Shown: piece after piece, positions 50,397-57,406 of the stretch
How the letters are laid out: every line of letters begins with the position of its first letter
Numbering within the stretch: position 1 is the first letter of the stretch
NCBI GenBank assembly: GCA_963850415.1
Contig: CAWKLE010000004.1
Span: 1 to 64,000, forward strand
DNA: 64,000 nucleotides
From: VAXT01 sp963850415
GTDB taxonomy: Bacteria; Actinomycetota; Thermoleophilia; Gaiellales; Gaiellaceae
Direction of reading: 5' to 3'
The notes under the pieces: model-generated
The model's database searches: none
The model's input: only the letters and a program-made list of their open reading frames with translations
What the model was told of the DNA's origin: nothing
Position numbers and translations under genes: made by a program

Positions 50397-50798
50397 GTGA
50401 CCGGCCGCATGGGCCTGCCGAGACACGCGCGCGGACGCCGCAGGCTCGGCCCGGGCCGCTGGCAGGTCCGCGCCCGCCTCGAGCGCTTCACGGAGCCCGC
50501 CGTCCTCCTCGTCCTCCGCGACAACCCGGGTCACGGCTACGAGCTGCTGGAGCAGCTCCAAGAGCTGATGCCGGGTGAGCGGATCGACATGGGCAACCTC
50601 TACCGGGTCCTGCGCTCACTCGAGCGCGACGGCCTCGTCGACTCCACGTGGGACGACAACGCTCCCGGACCGGCCAAGCGCGTGTACGTGATCACGCAGT
50701 CGGGCCGACGCGTCCTGGCCCAGTGGGTCGAGGCCTTCACGAAGATCGAGCGCCAGATCGAGCAGTTCAGAAAGCGCTACACGGAGCAAAGGGGGTGA
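50397..50798 (+). CDS. PadR family transcriptional regulator
   Basis: 133 residues. The PadR winged helix follows a basic tail: EPAVLLVLRDNPGHGYELLEQLQ, GNLYRVLRSLERDGLVDSTWD and the wing KRVYVITQSGRRVL. A C-terminal helix mediates dimers in this family. GTG 50397 is the annotated start, with ATG 50409 as an alternative that removes four residues. It is coupled to the 58-residue gene by a GTGA overlap. Confidence 0.92.
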   Translation: MTGRMGLPRHARGRRRLGPGRWQVRARLERFTEPAVLLVLRDNPGHGYELLEQLQELMPGERIDMGNLYRVLRSLERDGLVDSTWDDNAPGPAKRVYVITQSGRRVLAQWVEAFTKIERQIEQFRKRYTEQRG

Positions 50799-50971
50799 AC
50801 ATGCACCACGGACGAAGACAATTCCGTCGCCGCGGGGTCGGCCATCGCTGGTACGAGCCCGAGCGCGTCCTCGAGCGCCTCGAGGAGTACCAGCGCGACC
50901 TCGAGCAGGAGCTCGCAGACGTCGCCGACCTGATCAAGCGCCTCAAGGAGTCGCAGCCCCAGACGGCCTAG
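50795..50971 (+). CDS. Small coiled-coil protein partnered with PadR
   Basis: 58 residues: a short basic start (HHGRRQFRRRGVGHRW) and an amphipathic helix (VLERLEEYQRDLEQELADVADLIKRL) that should form a coiled coil. Similar short genes (DUF5320-like) sit next to PadR regulators in many bacteria. The GTG at 50795 overlaps the padR stop, and an ATG follows two codons later. Likely a partner or antagonist of the regulator. Confidence 0.7.
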   Translation: MNMHHGRRQFRRRGVGHRWYEPERVLERLEEYQRDLEQELADVADLIKRLKESQPQTA

Positions 50972-51023
50972 ACGGAGTCCCGCCGCGGAGGTGGGCTCGC
51001 CCCGCCTCCGCCTCCGGGCTCGC

Positions 51024-53075
51024 TCAGACTCTTGCTTCTTCCTGTTCCTTCTTCGAGTCTTCGATCAGCTTCTGCGCGACGTGGCTCGGCACCTCGTCGT
51101 AGCGCAGGAACTGCATGTGGTAGTCGCCGCGGCCGCCGGTCATGGAGGTCAACGCCTGGCCGTACGTCAGCATCTCGGCCATCGGCACCTCGGCCTTGAT
51201 CCGCGTCATGCCCGCGGTCGGCTCCATGCCCTGCAGCCGTCCCCGCCGCGAGTTGAGATCGCCGTTCACGGAACCGACCGTGTCGTCGGGCACCGTGACA
51301 TCGACCTCCATGATCGGCTCGAGGAGCACAGGGTCTGCCTGCTCGTAGGCCTGCTTGAACGCCATCGACCCGGCGACCTTGAACGCGTTCTCCGACGAGT
51401 CGACCGTGTGGTACGAGCCGTCGACGAGCAGCACGCGGACGCCCTGGACGGGGGCACCGGCGAGCTCCCCCTGGGTCATCGCCTCCTGGATGCCCTTGTC
51501 GACCGCCGGGCGGAAGCCTTGCGGGATGACGCCACCGACGATCTTGTCCACGAACTCGTAGCCGGTGTGGCCTTCGATCGGCTCGAGCACGATGTGCGCG
51601 TCGCCGAACTGCCCGCGGCCGCCGGTTTGCTTCTTGTAGCGGCCGTGACCGCGCGACTCCCTGCGGATCGTCTCGAGATAGGGCACGCGCGGCGGGTTGA
51701 GGTCGACCTCGACCCCGAAGCGGCGCTTCAGCCGGTCGACCGCGACCTCGACGTGCATCTGCGTCATGCCCGACACGAGCTGCTCGCCGGTCTGCGGGTC
51801 GCGGCGAAGCTGCAGCGTCGGGTCCTCCTCGCTCAGCCGGCGGAGCGAGGTCGCGACCTTCTCCTCGTCGCCCTTCGCCTTCGGCGTGATCGCGAAGCTC
51901 ATCACGGGCTCGGGGAAGTCGAGACTCGGGAGCTCGATCTGCTGGTCCGAGTCGAGCAGGAGGTCGCCCGTCATCACGTCTTTCAGCTTGGCCACCGCGC
52001 CGAGGTCGCCCTCGCCGAACTCGTCGGCGGACTCGTGCTCCTTGCCCTGGAGCGTGAGCAGCGCGCCGACCCGCTCCTTCCCGTGCGTCCGCACGTTGGC
52101 GAGCGTCGCGTCGGAGGAGATCGTGCCCTTGAGGACGCGGAAGACGTTGATCCGGCCCGAGAACGGGTCGGCGACGGTCTTGAAGATGAAGACCGCGCTG
52201 GTCGCGCCCTCGACCTCGATCGGCGAGCCCTTCTTCGCAGGTGACGGCACGCCCTCGACCAGGAGGTCGAGTACCGCAGTCGTGCCGAGGTTCTTCGTCG
52301 CGACCCCGCACATGACCGGGAACAGCTCACCGCGCGTGACCGCGCTCTTGAGCGCGGACGCGACCTCCTCCGGCGAGAGCTCCTGACCGTCGAGGTAGCG
52401 CTCCATCAGCGCCTCGTCGGTCTCCACGACCGAGTCGAGGAGCTGCGTCCGGTACTGCTCGACCTGATCGGCCATGTCGGCCGGGATCTCGCCCGGCTTG
52501 CCCTCGCGGTCTCCGTCCGGGCTCGTGTACGTGGTCATGTGGAGAACGTCGACGACTCCCGTCAGCTCGTGCTCGGCTCCGATCGGCAGGTGGACGGCGA
52601 CGCACTGGTTCCCGAACTGCGCCCGGAGCTGCTCGAGAACCCGGAAGAAGTCGGCCCGCTCGCGGTCGAGCATGTTCACGAAGAGCACGCGCGCGAGGCT
52701 CAGCTCTTCGGCACGGGCCCAGTTCCTCGTCGTCTGCACCTCGACGCCCATGACGCCGCTGACCGTGACGAGCGCGCCCTCGACGACGTGGAGCGCGGCG
52801 ATCGCGTCGCCCTGGAAGCTCGGCTCGCCGGGCGTGTCGATGAGGTTGATCTTGCGCTCCTGCCACTCGAGGTGACAGAGCGTGTCCGCGATCGACATCT
52901 GGCGCTGCTGCTCGTCCTCGTCCCAGTCGGAGACGGTGCTGCCCTGCTCGACCACGCCGAGCCTGTTCGTCGCGCCGGCCTGGAACAACATCGCCTCGAC
53001 GAGCGAGGTCTTGCCTGTGCCGCGGTGACCGACGACGGCGACGTTGCGGATCTTTCCGGGCTCGACTGCGGGCAT
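51024..53075 (-). CDS. EF-G-like GTPase with altered G3 and G4 motifs
   Basis: Translation-factor GTPase of 683 residues with the five domains of elongation factor G. G1 is GHRGTGKTSLVE; G3 is DTPGEPSF, where the catalytic His after DTPG is replaced by Glu; G4 reads NMLDRERAD instead of NKxD. Domain IV (GGRGQFGDAHIVLEP, GGVIPQGFRPAVDKG) and domain V (SRRGRLQGMEP) are intact. Because of these changes it is not the main EF-G, which is presumably elsewhere with the rpsL operon. It may act in ribosome rescue, recycling or a stress response. Transcription is convergent with the PadR pair. Confidence 0.88.
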   Translation of the reverse strand: MPAVEPGKIRNVAVVGHRGTGKTSLVEAMLFQAGATNRLGVVEQGSTVSDWDEDEQQRQMSIADTLCHLEWQERKINLIDTPGEPSFQGDAIAALHVVEGALVTVSGVMGVEVQTTRNWARAEELSLARVLFVNMLDRERADFFRVLEQLRAQFGNQCVAVHLPIGAEHELTGVVDVLHMTTYTSPDGDREGKPGEIPADMADQVEQYRTQLLDSVVETDEALMERYLDGQELSPEEVASALKSAVTRGELFPVMCGVATKNLGTTAVLDLLVEGVPSPAKKGSPIEVEGATSAVFIFKTVADPFSGRINVFRVLKGTISSDATLANVRTHGKERVGALLTLQGKEHESADEFGEGDLGAVAKLKDVMTGDLLLDSDQQIELPSLDFPEPVMSFAITPKAKGDEEKVATSLRRLSEEDPTLQLRRDPQTGEQLVSGMTQMHVEVAVDRLKRRFGVEVDLNPPRVPYLETIRRESRGHGRYKKQTGGRGQFGDAHIVLEPIEGHTGYEFVDKIVGGVIPQGFRPAVDKGIQEAMTQGELAGAPVQGVRVLLVDGSYHTVDSSENAFKVAGSMAFKQAYEQADPVLLEPIMEVDVTVPDDTVGSVNGDLNSRRGRLQGMEPTAGMTRIKAEVPMAEMLTYGQALTSMTGGRGDYHMQFLRYDEVPSHVAQKLIEDSKKEQEEARV

Positions 53076-53234
53076 GCGAAGACTCCTTGTCGGCTGGTTT
53101 GCGGCGATCTTAGCGAGGGTCGTCCTGCGGAAAAACAGTCACGGACCCGGCGCGGACGCGGCACAGACATGTGACACCTTCCTCAGTAGCATCGCCAGAG
53201 GGAGGAGGCTGGGTGCGCCTTAAGAAGGCCCGGG

Positions 53235-54020
53235 TCAGTCGCCGTCGCCGCGGGACGGCGCCCCGGAGAGGCGCGCCTTCAGTCGCAGGATCGCCTTCGT
53301 GTGCAGCTGCGAGACGCGCGACTCGGTCACGCCCAGCACCTCGCCGATCTCCCGCAGTGTCAGCTCCTCGTAGTAGTAGAGCGTGACGACGAGCTTCTCC
53401 CGCTCCGGCAGCCGGGCGATCGCCTCGCCGAGCGCCTCCTTGAGCTCCGTCTGCGCGAGCGCCGACTGCGGCTCCGGCCCCTGCGTGTCCTCGATCGTGT
53501 CGATCAACGCGACCTGGTCGCCACCGGACGACGAGATCGTCCACAGCTCGTCGAGGGCGGCGATCGACGAGCGCGAGATCTCGGTCAGGCTCTCCTCGAG
53601 CTCTTCGGTCTCGATGCCGAGCTTCCCCGCGATCTCCTCGTCGGTCGGCGCCCGATGCAGCTTCGCCTCGAGCTCCGCGATCGCCCGCTCGATGTGCCGC
53701 GCCCGAGCTCGCACCGAGCGAGGCACCCAGTCCATCGCCCGCAGCTCGTCGATGATCGCTCCCTTGATGCGCGCGATCGCGTACGTCTCGAACTTGACGT
53801 CACGGTCGGGGTCGTAGCGCTCGATCGCGCCGATCAGCCCGAGCAGACCGTACGAGACGAGATCGCCCTCGTCGACGTGCGCGGGCAGCCCGCTCCCCAG
53901 CCGGCCGGCGACGTACTTGACGAGCGGCGCGTAGGTGAGGATGAGCCGGTCGCGGATCGCCTGGTCACGCGACTTCTGGAACTCCTGCCACAGCGAGGCG
54001 GTTTCGTCGGTCTGGACCAC
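53235..54020 (-). CDS. whiG: RNA polymerase sigma factor, FliA/WhiG type
   Basis: Sigma-70 group 3 factor of 261 residues. Region 2 (DLVSYGLLGLIGAIERYDPDRDVKFETYAIARIKGAIIDELR), region 3 (RSVRARARHIERAIAELEAKL, TDEEIAGKLGIETEEL) and region 4 (LPEREKLVVTLYYYEELTLREIGEVLGVTESRVSQLH) are complete. In actinomycetes this group controls sporulation (WhiG), and elsewhere motility (FliA). No flagellar genes are in the window, so a developmental or stress role is as likely; the symbol is by family resemblance. Confidence 0.9.
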   Translation of the reverse strand: MVQTDETASLWQEFQKSRDQAIRDRLILTYAPLVKYVAGRLGSGLPAHVDEGDLVSYGLLGLIGAIERYDPDRDVKFETYAIARIKGAIIDELRAMDWVPRSVRARARHIERAIAELEAKLHRAPTDEEIAGKLGIETEELEESLTEISRSSIAALDELWTISSSGGDQVALIDTIEDTQGPEPQSALAQTELKEALGEAIARLPEREKLVVTLYYYEELTLREIGEVLGVTESRVSQLHTKAILRLKARLSGAPSRGDGD

Positions 54021-54053
54021 GCGTAGAGAATACGACCCCTCGGCGCCGAATCC

Positions 54054-54239
54054 TCAGCGAGGGCGACTCGCGAGCAGCGCGCGCAGCCCGAATGTCCCGA
54101 TCCAGAGCGCCAGCACGACCGCCGCGATCCCGATCACGAGCGCGGAGCCGCCGGCCTTGATCGCCGTGAACGCGATCCCGACGAAGAAGATCGCGAGGAA
54201 CAGAAAGAGCACCCCGAGGACACGCCGGTGAGCCGCCAC
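54054..54239 (-). CDS. Small two-span membrane protein
   Basis: 61 residues: two hydrophobic helices (VLGVLFLFLAIFFVGIAFTAI and ALVIGIAAVVLALWIGTFGL) and a short basic end. I do not recognise a family. It precedes the sigma-factor gene by 33 bases in the same direction. Confidence 0.65.
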   Translation of the reverse strand: MAAHRRVLGVLFLFLAIFFVGIAFTAIKAGGSALVIGIAAVVLALWIGTFGLRALLASRPR

Positions 54240-54290
54240 GCCGCGACTCTACTGGCCGCAGAGAGCGCGACTACAATCGGGGCGCAACCC

Positions 54291-54363
54291 AGGGGCGTAG
54301 CTCAATTGGTAGAGCACCGGTCTCCAAAACCGGGGGTTGCAGGTTCGAGTCCTGCCGCCCCTG
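54291..54363 (+). tRNA. tRNA-Trp (CCA)
   Basis: A 73-nt cloverleaf with acceptor AGGGGCG/CGCCCCT, anticodon loop TCTCCAAAA giving CCA, T-loop GTTCGAGTC and discriminator G. A TACAAT box at 54272-54277 is a plausible -10. CCA is not encoded. Confidence 0.98.
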
Positions 54364-54493
54364 TAGCCCTGATAGAGCCGAAACCCGCGCCACTCTGAGG
54401 GTTGCGGCGTCGATCACGCGCAGCGGGTCGGCCAGCCTGCCGACTGCCTTCCGCAGCAGAGCGAACCGATATCGCCCGCTCGGGGCGACTGCC

Positions 54494-55666
54494 TCAGCCC
54501 GAGGCGAGACCGTGCGCGCAGATATTCCCGTTCCTGTGATCGGCCGCCGCGTCCCAGACGAATGCACCAGCCAGGCCGGCCTGCGCCGCGTACTTCGAGA
54601 ACTGGCCGCATCCGCCCGGTGGTTGCGGGTGCTCATCGACGTCGACCCCGACAGCGAACTTCGAGGCCGGTAGCCCCTGGCTGATCGTGTCCGCCACATC
54701 CTGCTGCACGGTCGCCAGGTCGTCGCCGTAGGTCATCAGGTTGAACTGATCGACGTACGACTGGCTCGGCGCGTACCACGGCCCCTGCCAGTTCGTGATC
54801 ACGTCCGCCGAGACGAAGAGACCCGCGGAGTGGGCGGCCGTGGAGATGTCCACGATGCAGGTGGTCATCGCGGGATTCGGCGGTCCTACCCTCATCCAGG
54901 GCCCGTCCTCGATGTCGAGGTCGATTCCGTCGAACCCGTTCGAGGTCGCGAAGCCGACGAGGTTCTGGACGAACTGCGCCCGGTTCGCGTTGTTGCACGC
55001 AGGCCCCCAGTTGTCGTTGCCTGCGCCGCCGATCGCGATGATCGCCTTGATCCCGGGGTGCGCGTGCACAGTCGCGACCCAGGTCGGGACGTTGATGTCC
55101 GCGATGTTGCTGTTGTCGAGGCCGGGCCCGTTCTCAGTCGCCAGGTTGAACAGGATCAGCTGGTTGATGTCGTTCCACGGCAGGCTCACGCTGGGGACGG
55201 GAGCCCAGCCGAGGTCCTCGGTCATGACGACACCACCCGGCGGCGGTGCAGGTGGAGGGGGCGGGCCCGGCGGAGGCGGAGCGGGCTGTACGTCCTGGGT
55301 GACGGCGCTCGTTGCGCGGGACATGGCCTGACCCGAGCCCGAGCGGTTCCAGGCCCGGACCGTGACGCGCAGGCGGGCTTGCAGGTCGCGCGGCCTCAGC
55401 AGGTAGCGCGCCGACTTCGCACGGGAGATCTTCCGGCACTTCTTGCCCCCCGCGTTGCAGCGCAGCCACCGGTAGCTGTACCCCCGCGGGCTACGCGTCC
55501 AGCGCCCATGCGAAGCGACCAGCGTTCGACCAACGACCGGCGACCCCGAGACGCGAGGAGCGGAACGGTTCTTCGGCGCACGGCTGACCTTGGCAGCGCC
55601 CGTGCCCGTGCCCAGCAGCAGCCCGAGCAGCACAAGGGCGGTAACGGCGTGGCGGCGTCGGGTCAC
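54494..55666 (-). CDS. Secreted GH18 chitinase-like protein, copy A
   Basis: 390 residues. A signal peptide (VTALVLLGLLLGTGTGAAK), a repeat-type Ig-like domain (RVSGSPVVGRTLVASHGRW, YSYRWLRCN), a short Pro-rich linker (about 20 residues) and a GH18 barrel. The catalytic motif is DGIDLDIED, with the DxxDxDxE pattern intact. This is a compact GH18 relative of chitinases and endo-N-acetylglucosaminidases; the substrate could be chitin or peptidoglycan-like glycans. GTG 55666 overlaps the stop of copy B (GTGA). Confidence 0.9.
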   Translation of the reverse strand: MTRRRHAVTALVLLGLLLGTGTGAAKVSRAPKNRSAPRVSGSPVVGRTLVASHGRWTRSPRGYSYRWLRCNAGGKKCRKISRAKSARYLLRPRDLQARLRVTVRAWNRSGSGQAMSRATSAVTQDVQPAPPPPGPPPPPAPPPGGVVMTEDLGWAPVPSVSLPWNDINQLILFNLATENGPGLDNSNIADINVPTWVATVHAHPGIKAIIAIGGAGNDNWGPACNNANRAQFVQNLVGFATSNGFDGIDLDIEDGPWMRVGPPNPAMTTCIVDISTAAHSAGLFVSADVITNWQGPWYAPSQSYVDQFNLMTYGDDLATVQQDVADTISQGLPASKFAVGVDVDEHPQPPGGCGQFSKYAAQAGLAGAFVWDAAADHRNGNICAHGLASG

Positions 55667-57018
55667 GGTCCGCCTGAGGCGAGACCGTCCACGCAGATGT
55701 TGCCCCGCAGGTAGTCGGCGTGGGCCTCCCAGACGAACGCCCCCATCAAACCGGCCTGCGCCGCGTAATCCGCGAATTGCCCGCAGCCACCGGGCGGCTG
55801 GGGATGTTCGCTGACATCGACCCCGACGACGAACTTGGACGCCGGAAGACCCTGCTGGATCGTGTCCTGCACGTCCTGCTGCATCGTCGCCAGGTCATCT
55901 CCGAAGGTCATCAGGTTGAACTGGTCGATGTTGCCGGCGCTCGGCGCCCACCAGCCGCCTCCCCAGTTCGTGATCACGTCCGCCGAGACGTACAGGCCCG
56001 CCGCATGTCCAGCGTTCGCGATCGCGTCGACGCAGGTTGTCATCGCCTGGTTCGGCGGCCCGTGGCTGAAGAAGTACTCGTCCTCGATGTCGAGGTCCAC
56101 CCCGTCAAAGCCGTTATTCGTTGCGAAGCCGATCAGGTTCGAGACGAACTGTGCGCGGTTCGTGTCGTTGCAGGCGGCGGGCCAGTTGTTATTGCCTGCG
56201 CCGCCGATAGCGATGATCGCCTTGATCCCGGTGTGCGCGTGCACAGTCGCGACCCAGACCGGGACGTTGATGTCCGCGATGTTGCTGTTGTCGAGGCCGG
56301 GCCCGTTCTCGGTCGCCAGGTTGAACAGGATCAGCTGGTTGATGTCGTTCCACGGCAGGCTCGCCGGCGGCACGGGAGCCCAACCGAGATCCTCGCTCAT
56401 GACGACACGACCAGGTGGCGGAGGTGGCGGGGGCGGCGGCGGTGGCGGTGGCGGCGGTGGCGGAGGCGGTGGCGGAGGCGGCGGCGGAGGCGGAGGCGGA
56501 GGCGGAGGCGGAGGCGGAGGCGGAGGCGGAGGTGGCGGAGGCGGAGGCGGAGGCGGCGGAGGCGGAGGCGGCGGAGGCGGAGGAGGCGGAGGCGGAGGCG
56601 GAGGCGGAGGAGGCGGAGCGGGCTGTAGGTCCTGGGTGACGGCGCTCGTTGCGCGGGACATGGCCTGACCCGAGCCCGAGCGGTTCCAGGCCCGGACCGA
56701 GACGCGCAGCCGAGCTCGGAGGTCGCGGGACCCCAGCAAGTAGCGCGCCGACTTCGCACCAGAGATCTTGTGGCACTTCTTGCCCCCCGCGTTGCAGCGG
56801 AGCCACCGGTAGCTGTACCCCCGCGGGCTCCGCGTCCAGCGCCCATGCGAGGCGACGAGCGTCCGACCGACGACCGGCGACCCCGAGACGCGAGGAGCGG
56901 AACGGTTCTTCGGCCCATGGCTGACCTTGGCGGCGCCCGTGCCCGTGCCGAGGAGCAGCCCGAGCAGCACAAGGGCGGTGATGACGGGAGCGGCGTGGCG
57001 GCGTCGGGTCATGGGCAT
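55663..57018 (-). CDS. Secreted GH18 chitinase-like protein, copy B, with 68-proline linker
   Basis: 451 residues, paralogue of copy A over its whole length apart from the linker. Signal peptide (VITALVLLGLLLGTGTGAAK), Ig-like domain, a run of 68 consecutive prolines (residues 135-202) and a GH18 barrel with catalytic DGVDLDIED. Such a proline run needs EF-P to translate efficiently. The run should form a stiff polyproline-II rod of about 20 nm. The two copies are tandem and coupled, so the pair arose by duplication and the linker has since expanded. Confidence 0.9.
   Translation of the reverse strand: MPMTRRRHAAPVITALVLLGLLLGTGTGAAKVSHGPKNRSAPRVSGSPVVGRTLVASHGRWTRSPRGYSYRWLRCNAGGKKCHKISGAKSARYLLGSRDLRARLRVSVRAWNRSGSGQAMSRATSAVTQDLQPAPPPPPPPPPPPPPPPPPPPPPPPPPPPPPPPPPPPPPPPPPPPPPPPPPPPPPPPPPPPPPPPPPPPPGRVVMSEDLGWAPVPPASLPWNDINQLILFNLATENGPGLDNSNIADINVPVWVATVHAHTGIKAIIAIGGAGNNNWPAACNDTNRAQFVSNLIGFATNNGFDGVDLDIEDEYFFSHGPPNQAMTTCVDAIANAGHAAGLYVSADVITNWGGGWWAPSAGNIDQFNLMTFGDDLATMQQDVQDTIQQGLPASKFVVGVDVSEHPQPPGGCGQFADYAAQAGLMGAFVWEAHADYLRGNICVDGLASGGP
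56413..56616 (-). repeat. (CCG CCT)-type hexanucleotide microsatellite coding for polyproline
   Basis: 204 bases of nearly pure CCG/CCT codons on the minus strand, seen as GGCGGA/GGTGGC repeats on the plus strand. It encodes 68 uninterrupted prolines. The plus strand is G-rich and could form G-quadruplexes. Length is likely to vary between strains by slippage, in steps that keep the reading frame if whole codons are lost or gained. Confidence 0.9.
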
Positions 57019-57406
57019 CGAGAGCTAGCCGACGGGGAAGCGGACACGTACGAGCACGTGATCGACCGGGCGCAGGCGTTGAGGCATGGCTCGAACGAGG
57101 GAATGGGGGTCACCCGGACCACTCTTTCCCTCGTGAACCCGCTCGATGTGTCGGCCGCACGAACACTCGAACGCGGAAGCTTACAAAGTCCCTCGGAGGG
57201 ACCATGAAGGAGGCTCTCGCACTCGCCGGTCTCGTCTTCGGGATCGCGAGCTTCACGCGGCTCGCGGGACGGCGATGCGGAACGGCAGGCCCTAGACTCT
57301 GGCCACTTCGCGCGCCGGACACGCGCACTTCATCCCCGGTGGGTGATGTCAGCTGACCTCTGTAGCGAGCAGGATCGAGTTCCAGAGAAGCCTGAGAGGA
57401 GAGCGC
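57019..57406. other. Intergenic region between the chitinase-like and sulfatase genes
   Basis: A divergent 388-base gap. It contains a perfect 15-base palindrome GTCCCTCGGAGGGAC at about 57191-57205 beside an A/T-richer stretch (AAGCTTACAAAG), and a GAGAGGAGAGC ribosome-binding stretch just before the sulfatase ATG. A 50-codon frame from 57204 has no recognisable features. Promoters for both neighbours must lie here; I could not place them with confidence. Confidence 0.5.

Noticed and set aside
50987..51009. GC-rich hairpin between the PadR pair and the EF-G-like gene as a terminator
   Set aside because: The stem has a bulge and there is no T-run on either strand.
56413..56639. Gly-rich and Ala/Glu-rich frames on the plus strand across the GGCGGA repeats; possible CRISPR
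   Set aside because: The repeat is a simple hexanucleotide with no spacers, and the frames are products of the microsatellite. The proline frame is the one continuous with signal peptide and GH18 domain.
57204..57356. 50-codon plus frame starting MKEALALAGLVFGIAS
   Set aside because: It has one hydrophobic stretch but an abnormal, Arg/Pro-rich remainder, and no family resemblance. A promoter region is expected here.
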